Position numbers and translations under genes: made by a program. A stretch of 5,914 nt of DNA from an uncultured Campylobacter sp. (GTDB lineage Bacteria; Campylobacterota; Campylobacteria; Campylobacterales; Campylobacteraceae), in assembly GCF_937949835.1 (NCBI RefSeq), contig NZ_CALEDC010000249.1, positions 1 to 5,914 of the forward strand. The letters run 5' to 3'. Position 1 is the stretch's first letter; the number at the start of each line of letters is the position of its first letter. The notes below the pieces were generated by a model. That model had not been told where the DNA came from. It did not search any database and saw nothing but the letters and a program-made list of their open reading frames with translations. Positions 1-5,836 of this stretch are shown here, piece after piece.

Positions 1-66
1 TCTGCGGATATCCCGGTGTTCCTTGGCAACGGGATTCATCTCCAGGTCTACGACGATGTGTTTCAT
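1..66 (-). CDS. DEDDh-type 3'-5' exonuclease, N-terminal fragment (runs off window)
   Basis: Only the first 22 codons are in the window. They begin MKHIVVDLEMNPVAKEH, which has the form of the first exonuclease motif of the DnaQ-like DEDDh family: a hydrophobic strand followed by D-x-E (Asp7, Glu9), residues that bind catalytic metal in that family. The ATG at 66-64 overlaps the stop of the truncated receptor gene as ATGA. It has its own ribosome site, AAGGA, six bases upstream. Codons such as CTG, GAG, CCC, AAG and CGG and about 55% GC over bases 1-60 differ from the AT-rich style of neighbouring genes. From memory, this N-terminus resembles exonuclease-domain proteins of Clostridia rather than Campylobacter. 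Family assignment from 22 residues is tentative; the remaining motifs lie outside the window. Confidence 0.55.
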   Translation of the reverse strand, partial: MKHIVVDLEMNPVAKEHRDIRR

Positions 67-725
67 GAGCAATCCTTGCTTTCAAAAAATCTGCCGTAAA
101 GTGCGATACCTAGCACGTCCGGGACGATGGCTCCGTTTAGATAAAAACCCGTTTGATAATCACCTTTTATTTGCGATTTTTTAGCGAAAGTATAGTATCC
201 GTTTACATTGCCGCTAAGCTCATTTGAAAAGCCTTTGGTTATGATATTTATTACTCCGCCCATAGCGTCGCTGCCGTAAAGCGAGCTCATAGGACCGCGG
301 ATGACCTCTATGCGCTCTATCGCATTTGCGGGAGGCAAGAAATTCTGGCTGCTGCCAATACTTCTTAATCCTTTATAAGCGCTATCGCTGGTCGCAGGCT
401 TGCCGTCGATTAAAATTTTCGTATATTTTTGAGATAAGCCTCTTAGGCTTATGCCTTTTCTCGATGCGGCGCCTAGCGTTGCGGTAAAGGCACTCGGCAA
501 ATCTTTTAGCATTGCGGAGATATCTTGGTAGTTGCGCTTTTGTATCTCTTTTTGCGTAAGAACCGAGATAGAAGCGGGTGCGTCTTGGATATTTTGCCGA
601 TAGCCCGTAGCACTGACTACGGTAATTTCACCCAAATTTACGCTTTTGTCCTGTTTTTCTATCTCGCCCGATATCCCGGCTGTCGCTATAGCAGCGATCA
701 GCGATAATTTATATATTGCGCGCAC
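63..725 (-). CDS. TonB-dependent outer-membrane receptor, 3'-truncated (plug domain only)
   Basis: In intact form this would be a 22-strand outer-membrane barrel importing a ferric siderophore or similar ligand using TonB energy. The 220 residues include a signal peptide (about 1-20), a TonB-box-like segment GEITVVSATG (32-41) and a complete plug domain (about 45-164). The plug contains DAPASISVLT and the hallmark IERIEVIRGPMSSLYGSDAMGGVINIITK region at 136-164 (start of it: IERIEVIRGP). The style is that of CirA/FepA/CfrA-type receptors. Only one or two barrel strands follow; the frame then ends in ESKDCS and a stop at 63-65, whereas family members usually exceed 600 residues, so it cannot form a barrel. 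The start is GTG at 725-723, supported by AAAAGGGG five bases upstream. The stop overlaps the start of a foreign-looking gene, so the 3' two-thirds seem replaced, by rearrangement or by an assembly join. The substrate cannot be told. Confidence 0.85.
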   Translation of the reverse strand: MRAIYKLSLIAAIATAGISGEIEKQDKSVNLGEITVVSATGYRQNIQDAPASISVLTQKEIQKRNYQDISAMLKDLPSAFTATLGAASRKGISLRGLSQKYTKILIDGKPATSDSAYKGLRSIGSSQNFLPPANAIERIEVIRGPMSSLYGSDAMGGVINIITKGFSNELSGNVNGYYTFAKKSQIKGDYQTGFYLNGAIVPDVLGIALYGRFFESKDCS

Positions 726-757
726 AAACGCCCCTTTTCTTATTAAAATTTAAACTC

Positions 758-785
758 ATTTTACTATAATAAGATATGCATTATC
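758..785. promoter_or_regulatory. Divergent promoter pair with Fur-box-like operator
   Basis: The 109-bp gap between the divergent receptor and AraC genes holds a perfect plus-strand -10 hexamer TATAAT at 765-770, giving a start near 777 and a leader of about 58 bases for the regulator. On the minus strand TAAAAT at 763-758 is a -10 candidate for the receptor. Overlapping them, taataagatatgcattatc at 767-785 matches the classical 19-bp Fur consensus GATAATGATAATCATTATC at 13 of 19 positions by my count, with the right half nearly perfect (GCATTATC). GATA and TATC form an inverted pair around TGCAT. Fur control is inferred from this partial match and the gene types. No convincing -35 elements are seen, which is normal in Campylobacter. 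Confidence 0.45.
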
Positions 786-834
786 AAGAAATACTAAACG
801 GCAGAGGGATTATTTTAAACGCTAAAGGGATAAG

Positions 835-1791
835 ATGAGTAAAGAGATAAGTTTAGATGATTTTTTGCAAAAAATATCTAACGACATTGAGCCGTCCAAG
901 CAATGCGGGTATAATAAAACCGAGCTTGAAAGCGAAAGTATAAAATTCGACTTTAGCTCCTTTTATACGGGCGGAGAGATAGGATATTATAGCAGCGATA
1001 TAATTTGCAGAGATTTCCTTTTGCATCGCCACGAACGGGGCAGCCGCTATTCATTTTTATTTTTCAATACGGGCGAAAATCCTATCTGCTTCAGATCGGA
1101 TAAAGATCAATTCGTCTTGAATAAAGGTGAGTTTTGGCTCGGAACTATGCAAAGCAAATTGCGTGGCGTTCACGAGCTTGAAAATAAACACTATAAAAGC
1201 TCCTGCATAGCGCTTAGCACCGCTTTTGCAAATGAGCTGGGAATTTTAAAAAATTTGAATTTAGATCAAGCCGTTTGCATGAAGAAATTTAAAACAAGCG
1301 CCGTGCAAAATATTATTCTCAAAGAGCTCGAAAATGCCGCGATATACGACGGCAAAATACGCGAAATTTTTATGGAAAGTAAAATTTTAGAGATGCTTTA
1401 TAGAAGTTTTCATAAATTTAATGAGCCCGAAAATGCGCTTAGTCTTGATGAAAATCGCATAAAAACAGTTCAAAAAGCAAAGAAAATATTACTCGAAAAT
1501 ATGCAAAATCCACCTAGCATTAAAGAGCTCGCTCATCTTTGCGCTACGAACGAATTTGCACTAAAAAGGGACTTTAAAGCATATTTCGGCACGAGCGTTT
1601 ATGCGATGCTGACAAATGAGCGGCTTGAGATTGCAAAAGAGCTATTGAGTCTAGATCAAATCAGCGTAAACGAAGCCGCCAAAATGGTCGGATACAATAA
1701 TTTATCGCATTTTTCTAAAATTTTTAGGGCTAAATTTAATACATTGCCGATGCAACTGAAAAAGGATATAAAATTTTACTACTCGGATTAG
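835..1791 (+). CDS. AraC-family transcriptional regulator
   Basis: A 318-residue protein with the AraC/XylS architecture. Residues 1 to about 200 form an N-terminal sensing domain with a cupin-like stretch around 70-130. Residues about 211-312 form the DNA-binding domain with two helix-turn-helix units. The first spans SIKELAHLCATNEFALKRDF (228-247). The second runs from SVNEAAKMVGY (277-287) through the family-typical LSHFSKIFRAKFN (290-302). The start ATG is preceded by AAAGGGA four bases upstream. Length and layout match regulators such as PchR that sit beside, and activate, siderophore-receptor genes in response to the ferric siderophore. The divergent position next to a TonB-dependent receptor supports that role, but the ligand is inferred from context only. 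With the receptor truncated, its principal target may be lost. It converges on the binding-protein array and is probably not part of it. Confidence 0.9.
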   Translation: MSKEISLDDFLQKISNDIEPSKQCGYNKTELESESIKFDFSSFYTGGEIGYYSSDIICRDFLLHRHERGSRYSFLFFNTGENPICFRSDKDQFVLNKGEFWLGTMQSKLRGVHELENKHYKSSCIALSTAFANELGILKNLNLDQAVCMKKFKTSAVQNIILKELENAAIYDGKIREIFMESKILEMLYRSFHKFNEPENALSLDENRIKTVQKAKKILLENMQNPPSIKELAHLCATNEFALKRDFKAYFGTSVYAMLTNERLEIAKELLSLDQISVNEAAKMVGYNNLSHFSKIFRAKFNTLPMQLKKDIKFYYSD

Positions 1792-2012
1792 AATTTTGCA
1801 CGACCGATTATCTTTTAGAAGCCACACTCTTTCGCAACCGCATATCAAAATCTCATAAAATTTTATATCGCAACCGGACCCGCAAAAATACGGAATTTAA
1901 ATTATAAATGCCGCCGAAGCCTTGGCGGCAAAAGCGAGCTGCGATCAAATATCGCAGCTGCGCGTATGTTCGGACGTCAAAGGGCGCCTTAAAATTTTAA
2001 ATACGTCTAAAT
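1792..2012. other. Convergent intergenic region, no gene seen
   Basis: This 221-bp gap separates the ends of the AraC regulator and the last binding-protein gene. Besides the two hairpins it contains a 12-bp perfect palindrome ATAAAATTTTAT at 1855-1866. A 9-bp direct repeat TCGCAACCG occurs at 1832-1840 and 1868-1876. A 30-codon plus-strand frame from 1908 lacks a ribosome site and lies over the hairpins, so it is not called. Confidence 0.6.
1909..1959 (-). terminator. Tandem hairpins, probable terminator of the binding-protein array
   Basis: Two strong hairpins lie between the convergent AraC gene and the array. A perfect 9-bp stem agctgcgat/atcgcagct (1937-1945 with 1951-1959) has a 5-base loop. 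A 7-bp stem tgccgcc/ggcggca (1909-1915 with 1924-1930) has an 8-base loop. Read on the minus strand, the first is followed by CGCTTTTGCC and the second by TTTATAATTT, so intrinsic termination of the minus-strand operon is the better reading. Plus-strand termination of the AraC gene has no T-run to support it. Neither T-tract is long, so the call is moderate. Confidence 0.45.
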
Positions 2013-2816
2013 TTAAAACAGGCTATAAACCTCATCGAGCGTGAAGTGCTTTTTATCGATCTTGCCGCCGTAGTATGGCTTGATATCCTCGTCAAAAGCC
2101 TTGTGAAAAAATTTTGCTTTATACATTTTTACCAGGCTGCTATTAACCGCATCAAGCAACTCGGTATTGCCCTTAGATAGGGCGACGGCGATATAATCTA
2201 CCTTGCCGAGGTTGATGATTTTTGCATCAAGCGCGGCATCGTTTCTAGCGTATCCGAGTACGACCGTATTATCGTCGGCAAAGCCTATGCCTTCGCCAGC
2301 CTTTAGTCTGGCGACACATTCATTCGCATCGGCACATGTCGCAATCTCATAGCCCGCGTTTTTGAAGTGCTCCTCGGCAGTTGTGCCTTTAACGCTTAGA
2401 ATTTTTTTATGCGCGATCTGATCGATTCTTGAAACATTATCGTCCTTACGGCTTAGCACACCGATCTGCACTGAATAATACGGGTAAGAAAAATCGACTT
2501 TCTGAACGCGATCTTTTGTGACGGTAAGCTTGGATATGATGAGATCTACTTTGTTTTGCTCCAGTGAGGGGACGCGATCTTTAGATGCTACGGAAATAAA
2601 GTCGATTTTGATCTTTTTATTGCCGAATAGATTTTTAACTAACTCATTTGCCAAATCAACCTCAAAGCCCTTTAGCGTGCCGTTATCATCGAAGCTAAAC
2701 GGAGGCTGGGAATCTTGCAAGCCTATGCGAATTTCGCCTGCTTGCTTGATATCTGCTAGAGAGTTAGCGCAAAGCGCGCCAGCACCCAGCAAAATACTTA
2801 GTAGAATTTTTTTCAT
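2013..2816 (-). CDS. Periplasmic amino-acid ABC transporter substrate-binding protein (paralog A)
   Basis: A 267-residue SBP_bac_3-family protein that would capture a polar amino acid in the periplasm and deliver it to an ABC permease. It has an export signal (MKKILLSILLGAGALCA, likely cleaved before NSL) and the lobe I strand IRIGLQDSQPPF (29-40). The signature LTVTKDR...VDFSYPYYS (97-115) includes Arg103, the residue that in this family grips the ligand carboxylate. GTT lies at 144-146 and GFADDN at 178-183, whose acidic pair is expected to bind the ligand amino group. It resembles CjaA (cysteine-binding) of C. jejuni in overall pattern, from memory. It is the most divergent of the four paralogs, about 48% identical to its neighbour at 2832-3635 by hand count over 267 gap-free positions, so it probably has a different ligand. 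AAAGGA lies six bases before the ATG. It is last in the array, 15 bp after the preceding gene. Ligand is unknown. Confidence 0.9.
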   Translation of the reverse strand: MKKILLSILLGAGALCANSLADIKQAGEIRIGLQDSQPPFSFDDNGTLKGFEVDLANELVKNLFGNKKIKIDFISVASKDRVPSLEQNKVDLIISKLTVTKDRVQKVDFSYPYYSVQIGVLSRKDDNVSRIDQIAHKKILSVKGTTAEEHFKNAGYEIATCADANECVARLKAGEGIGFADDNTVVLGYARNDAALDAKIINLGKVDYIAVALSKGNTELLDAVNSSLVKMYKAKFFHKAFDEDIKPYYGGKIDKKHFTLDEVYSLF

Positions 2817-2831
2817 ATTTCGTCCTTTGAA

Positions 2832-3635
2832 TTAAAACATTTTATAAAGATCATCTAACAAGAAATATTTTTTCTCAGCCTTTCCCTTGTAAAAAGGATC
2901 TATGCTATCGTTAAAAATTTTCTTGAAAAAGCCGTTTTTGCTGAGCTTGACAAGCCCGTCGTTTAAGGCGTTTAGCAAGTCATCGTTGCCTTTTTGCACC
3001 GCGATAGCTAAAAAGTCCGTCGTGCCTAAATTCTTGATATTTACCTCTACCTTGCGATCTACGACCGAATAGCCCAAAACTACCATATTATCGTCTGCAT
3101 AGCCGCTGCCGTGACCGGATTTTAGCGCACGGAAGCATTCGCTCGAACTAGCGCATGAGATAACTTTAAAGCCTTCCTTATTAAAATAATCAAAAGCCGT
3201 AGTGCCGGGCTCTGCTAAAATTTCTTTATCTTGTAAATCGTCTACGGTTTTTATATTATCATCGGTGCGAGTTAGCACGCCGATATTTACGCTAAAGTAG
3301 GGATTTGAAAAATCCACTAGTTTCTCGCGCTCTTTCGTAACCGTGATGGCTGCGATATCTAAATCGACCTTGTTATCTTGCACGGCTGTGATACGATCAT
3401 TGCCTAAAGTTACGACATATTCGATTTTGCCGCCCTTATCGCCGAAAATTTCCTTTGAAAGCTCTTCGATAAGCGAAATTTCAAAACCGCTGTATTTGCC
3501 GTCCTCGGAGACGCTAAGCGGCGGAAGTGAGCCGTCTATTCCAATGCGAATAAGCCCTTTTTCTTTGATCTGCGCTAAAGAGTTAGCAAATAACGAACAC
3601 GAAGCGATTAACAACGCAAATATAATCTTTTTCAT
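2832..3635 (-). CDS. Periplasmic amino-acid ABC transporter substrate-binding protein (paralog B)
   Basis: 267 residues, SBP_bac_3 family, gap-free when aligned to paralog A and about 73% identical to paralog C by hand count. Key positions are kept: ITVTKER with Arg103, VDFSNPYFSVNIGVLTR (107-123), GTT at 144-146, GYADDN at 178-183 and Cys161/Cys167. Unlike the other three it reads PPL rather than PPF at 38-40; the lost aromatic lies in the loop that often stacks on the ligand side chain, so specificity may differ. The signal region MKKIIFALLIASCSL contains a lipobox-like I-A-S-C at 10-13, so it could be either a lipoprotein or a soluble periplasmic protein cut after SLFA. The start is supported by AAAGGA five bases upstream. 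The 64-bp gap before it is the longest in the array and contains a minus-strand TAGTAAAAT that could be an internal promoter. It ends KKYFLLDDLYKMF. Confidence 0.9.
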   Translation of the reverse strand: MKKIIFALLIASCSLFANSLAQIKEKGLIRIGIDGSLPPLSVSEDGKYSGFEISLIEELSKEIFGDKGGKIEYVVTLGNDRITAVQDNKVDLDIAAITVTKEREKLVDFSNPYFSVNIGVLTRTDDNIKTVDDLQDKEILAEPGTTAFDYFNKEGFKVISCASSSECFRALKSGHGSGYADDNMVVLGYSVVDRKVEVNIKNLGTTDFLAIAVQKGNDDLLNALNDGLVKLSKNGFFKKIFNDSIDPFYKGKAEKKYFLLDDLYKMF

Positions 3636-3699
3636 AAAATTCCTTTAAATTTTACTAAAATTTGTCAGCGAATAGAATTCCATCCATCGCCACTTTAAA

Positions 3700-4503
3700 T
3701 CAAAACAAGCTGTAAAGATCGTCCAGCAAGAAATACTTTTTATCGACGGTGCCTTTATAAAAAGGCTCGATGCTCTCATCGAAAATTTTTGTAAAAAAAC
3801 CCTTTTTACTTAGCTCGATTAGTCCCGCATTTACCGCGTTAAGCAGCTCAGTATTGCCCTTTTGCACCGCGATGGCCAGGAAGTCCGTCGAGCCTAAATT
3901 CTTGATATTTACCTCAACCTTGTAATCGACTACGGCATAAGCAAATACAAGTAGATTATCATCGCCGTATCCGTCGCCCTTACCCGATTTTAGGTCATTA
4001 AAGCATTCATTCGCGCTCGCACACGGTACTACGTTATAGCCCTGTTTCGTAAAGTAATCAAACACAGTAGTGCCGGGCTGCGCCAGTATAGTCTTTCCGT
4101 TTAGATCGGAGACCTTTCTGATATTATCGTCGCTACGAGTTAGCACGCCGATATTTACGCTAAAGTATGGATCGGAGAAATCTACCAGCTTCTCGCGCTC
4201 TTTCGTAACCGAGATTAGCGCGATATCTAAATCAACTCTGTTATCCTGTACCGCTTTTATACGATCATCGCCTACCGTTACGACATATTGTATCTTGCTG
4301 CCTTTATCACCGAAAATTTCTTTAACAAGCCCTTCGATTAAGAGTATCTCAAAGCCGCTATATTCGCCGGCTTTAGCGACGCTAAACGGCGGAGACGAGC
4401 CATCTATACCGATTCGAATAACCCCTTTTTCTTTGATTTGAGTCAAAGTGTTGCCAAAAAGCGAACACGCAGCTAGCATTAACGCCAAGATTATCTTTTT
4501 CAT
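3700..4503 (-). CDS. Periplasmic amino-acid ABC transporter substrate-binding protein (paralog C)
   Basis: 267 residues, SBP_bac_3 family, and the closest relative of paralog B in the window, pointing to a fairly recent duplication. It keeps PPF (38-40), Arg103 in ISVTKER, GTT at 144-146, GYGDDN at 178-183 and Cys161/Cys167. Position 98 is Ser where A, B and D have Thr, a conservative change beside the carboxylate-binding Arg. The N-terminus MKKIILALMLAACSLFGN carries the best lipobox of the four, L-A-A-C at 10-13, though the hydrophobic stretch is very short for a lipoprotein. The ribosome site AAGGGGGA lies four bases before the ATG, and only 20 bp separate it from the first gene of the array, so the two are very likely co-transcribed. 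Ligand is not identifiable; a polar or acidic amino acid is the default guess from the family. Confidence 0.9.
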   Translation of the reverse strand: MKKIILALMLAACSLFGNTLTQIKEKGVIRIGIDGSSPPFSVAKAGEYSGFEILLIEGLVKEIFGDKGSKIQYVVTVGDDRIKAVQDNRVDLDIALISVTKEREKLVDFSDPYFSVNIGVLTRSDDNIRKVSDLNGKTILAQPGTTVFDYFTKQGYNVVPCASANECFNDLKSGKGDGYGDDNLLVFAYAVVDYKVEVNIKNLGSTDFLAIAVQKGNTELLNAVNAGLIELSKKGFFTKIFDESIEPFYKGTVDKKYFLLDDLYSLF

Positions 4504-4523
4504 AGCGTCCCCCTTTTTAAAAA

Positions 4524-5333
4524 TTACAGCAAGCTATAAAGATCGTCCAGCAAGAAATACTTTTTCTCTGCAGTTCCTTTGTAGTAAGGCTCGATAAAAT
4601 TATCGAACGAATTTTTGAAAAAGCCCTCTTTGCTTAGCTTGATTAGCTCGCCGTTTAGAAAATCCAAAAGCTCCGAATTGCCCTTTTTCACGCCGATGGC
4701 TAAGAAATCCGAAGTGCCTAAATTTTTGATATTTACTTCAACCTTTTTATCTAATACCGGATAAGCTAGCACGACTAGGTTATCGTCGGCATACCCGTCG
4801 CCCTGTCCAGCTTTTAGCGCCTTGTAGCAAGCGTTTGCGTTATCGCATCTGGCGATATTATAGCCTTGCTTTTCAAAGTATGTTTCTGCGGTACCGCCGC
4901 TAAGAACTAAAATAGTTTTATCTTGCAATTCATTTAAGGATTTAATCTTATCTTCGACGCGGGTCAAAATGCCTATATTGACGCTAAAATACGGGGTCGT
5001 AAAATCTACCTGCTTCTCGCGCTCCGGAGTTACGGTAAGAGTTGCGATAACCGCGTCCACCTTATCTTCTTGTAGGAATTTTATACGCTGATTTGCAAGC
5101 ACGGAGGTAAACTCCACCTTTCCGCCTGATGGAAGCATATCTTTAGCGATGGCATTTGCCATATCGACCTCAAAGCCCTGATGCACGCCGTCTTCTATCT
5201 TGCTAAACGGTGGCTGCGCGTCATAAACGCCTATTCTAAGCACTCCGCTACTTTTGATCTCGGAGAGCGATCTTGCGCAAAGCGCACTACTGGCCAAAGC
5301 TGCGACGAGCAGACTTAAGAGAAATTTCTTCAT
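4524..5333 (-). CDS. Periplasmic amino-acid ABC transporter substrate-binding protein (paralog D, first in array)
   Basis: The frame is open back to 5411, but the start is placed at the ATG 5333-5331, giving 269 residues. From there the protein opens with a normal signal peptide (MKKFLLSLLVAALASSALCA) and AAGGA lies six bases upstream, while the 26 extra residues would sit ahead of the signal peptide and have no homologous look. Family features are VLRIGVYDAQPPF (31-43), TLTVTPER with Arg105, VDFTTPYFSVNIGILTR, GYADDN (180-185) and Cys163/Cys169. Where the paralogs have GTT, this one reads GGT (146-148), losing the first Thr in a loop that usually hydrogen-bonds the ligand. It is first in the transcript, so promoter elements upstream probably drive the whole array. 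It ends KKYFLLDDLYSLL. No permease or ATPase gene follows or precedes it in the window. Confidence 0.9.
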   Translation of the reverse strand: MKKFLLSLLVAALASSALCARSLSEIKSSGVLRIGVYDAQPPFSKIEDGVHQGFEVDMANAIAKDMLPSGGKVEFTSVLANQRIKFLQEDKVDAVIATLTVTPEREKQVDFTTPYFSVNIGILTRVEDKIKSLNELQDKTILVLSGGTAETYFEKQGYNIARCDNANACYKALKAGQGDGYADDNLVVLAYPVLDKKVEVNIKNLGTSDFLAIGVKKGNSELLDFLNGELIKLSKEGFFKNSFDNFIEPYYKGTAEKKYFLLDDLYSLL

Positions 5334-5423
5334 CCTTTTTCCTTTCTCATAAATAATTTCAAAGCCATTGCCACGGCCACGGAAAACCTCAAAATCCCGC
5401 CCGAATGGCAAGCAGACATTAAA

Positions 5424-5439
5424 TTCGCCCGCAGGCGAA
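5424..5439 (-). other. Hairpin in the probable leader of the array
   Basis: A 6-bp inverted repeat ttcgcc/ggcgaa around CGCA. On the minus strand it is followed by TTTAATG. It could be a weak terminator for an upstream transcript or an attenuator-like element in the 5' leader of the array. It is too short to decide between these. Confidence 0.3.
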
Positions 5440-5444
5440 AAGCA

Positions 5445-5478
5445 ATTTTAGCTTTTTATATCTTTAATGATTATTAAA
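5445..5478 (-). promoter_or_regulatory. Candidate promoter and operator for the binding-protein array
   Basis: Read on the minus strand, two overlapping -10 candidates occur: TATAAA at 5460-5455 and GCTAAAAT with the hexamer at 5450-5445. Either would give a leader of roughly 100 bases before the ATG at 5333. Just upstream, TTTAATGATTATTAAA at 5463-5478 is an inverted repeat with perfect 6-bp arms around GATT, about where a -35 or an operator would sit. The regulator is unknown. The hexamers are common by chance in such AT-rich DNA, so confidence is limited. Confidence 0.35.
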
Positions 5479-5737
5479 TAGTAAGTAAAGTCGCCAAATA
5501 AATTCGCTTTTTCATTATCCACTTCGATTCCACGCGAGCTTTTTTTAGAATTTTCATCCGCTTCCTAGCGGCAAATTTTAAAATTTTGCAAAATTTTAAA
5601 GCCACAGAATTTTACAAAATTTTCAGCGTAGGATTGGGCGAGAAATTTTACGAGCACTTTAAAGCTTGCGATGAAATTTTAAAATTTTATGAGATCAAAT
5701 CTTGCAGGTTGCATTTGGCAAAACAGCACAAGAAAGG

Positions 5738-5836
5738 AGTGAAATTTTAAAATTTCGTGCTTTGGTGCAGACATAGTGGAATTTAAAATTCTTAAATTTC
5801 TACTTCCGCCCAGCAAAGTGGAATTTTAAAATTTTT
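5738..5836. repeat. Three copies of an AGTGGAATTTTAAAATTT-like repeat
   Basis: The unit appears as agtgaaattttaaaattt (5738-5755), agtggaatttaaaattc (5775-5791) and agtggaattttaaaattt (5817-5834), with start-to-start distances of 37 and 42 bases. The first copy contains a perfect 16-bp palindrome GAAATTTTAAAATTTC at 5741-5756. Related AAATTTTAAAATTTT runs without the AGTG lead lie at 5573-5587 and 5674-5688. No gene is associated with it. Such runs seem to be a general habit of this genome, but the shared AGTG flank makes these three look like copies. Confidence 0.5.

Noticed and set aside
525..707. Plus-strand 60-codon frame inside the receptor gene
   Set aside because: It lies wholly antisense to a clear TonB-receptor plug sequence and has no independent support.
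1908..2000. 30-codon plus-strand frame starting ATGCCGCCG
   Set aside because: It has no ribosome site and lies across two hairpins that read better as a terminator.
5334..5411. 26-residue N-terminal extension of the first binding-protein gene
   Set aside because: It precedes a normal signal peptide, has no family likeness, and the ATG at 5333 has a good AAGGA site.
5448..5564. Minus-strand open stretch of 38 codons ending FGDFTYYLIIIKDIKS
   Set aside because: It has no ATG and no ribosome site, follows a TAG directly, and overlaps the promoter candidates; a remnant is possible but unsupported.
5679..5774. 31-codon minus-strand frame starting MSAPKHEILKF
   Set aside because: Part of it is encoded by the AT palindrome runs, there is no ribosome site, and it resembles no known small protein.
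5571..5836. CRISPR-like array
   Set aside because: The repeats are short, AT-only palindromes of varying length with only three similar copies and uneven spacing; no cas genes are present.
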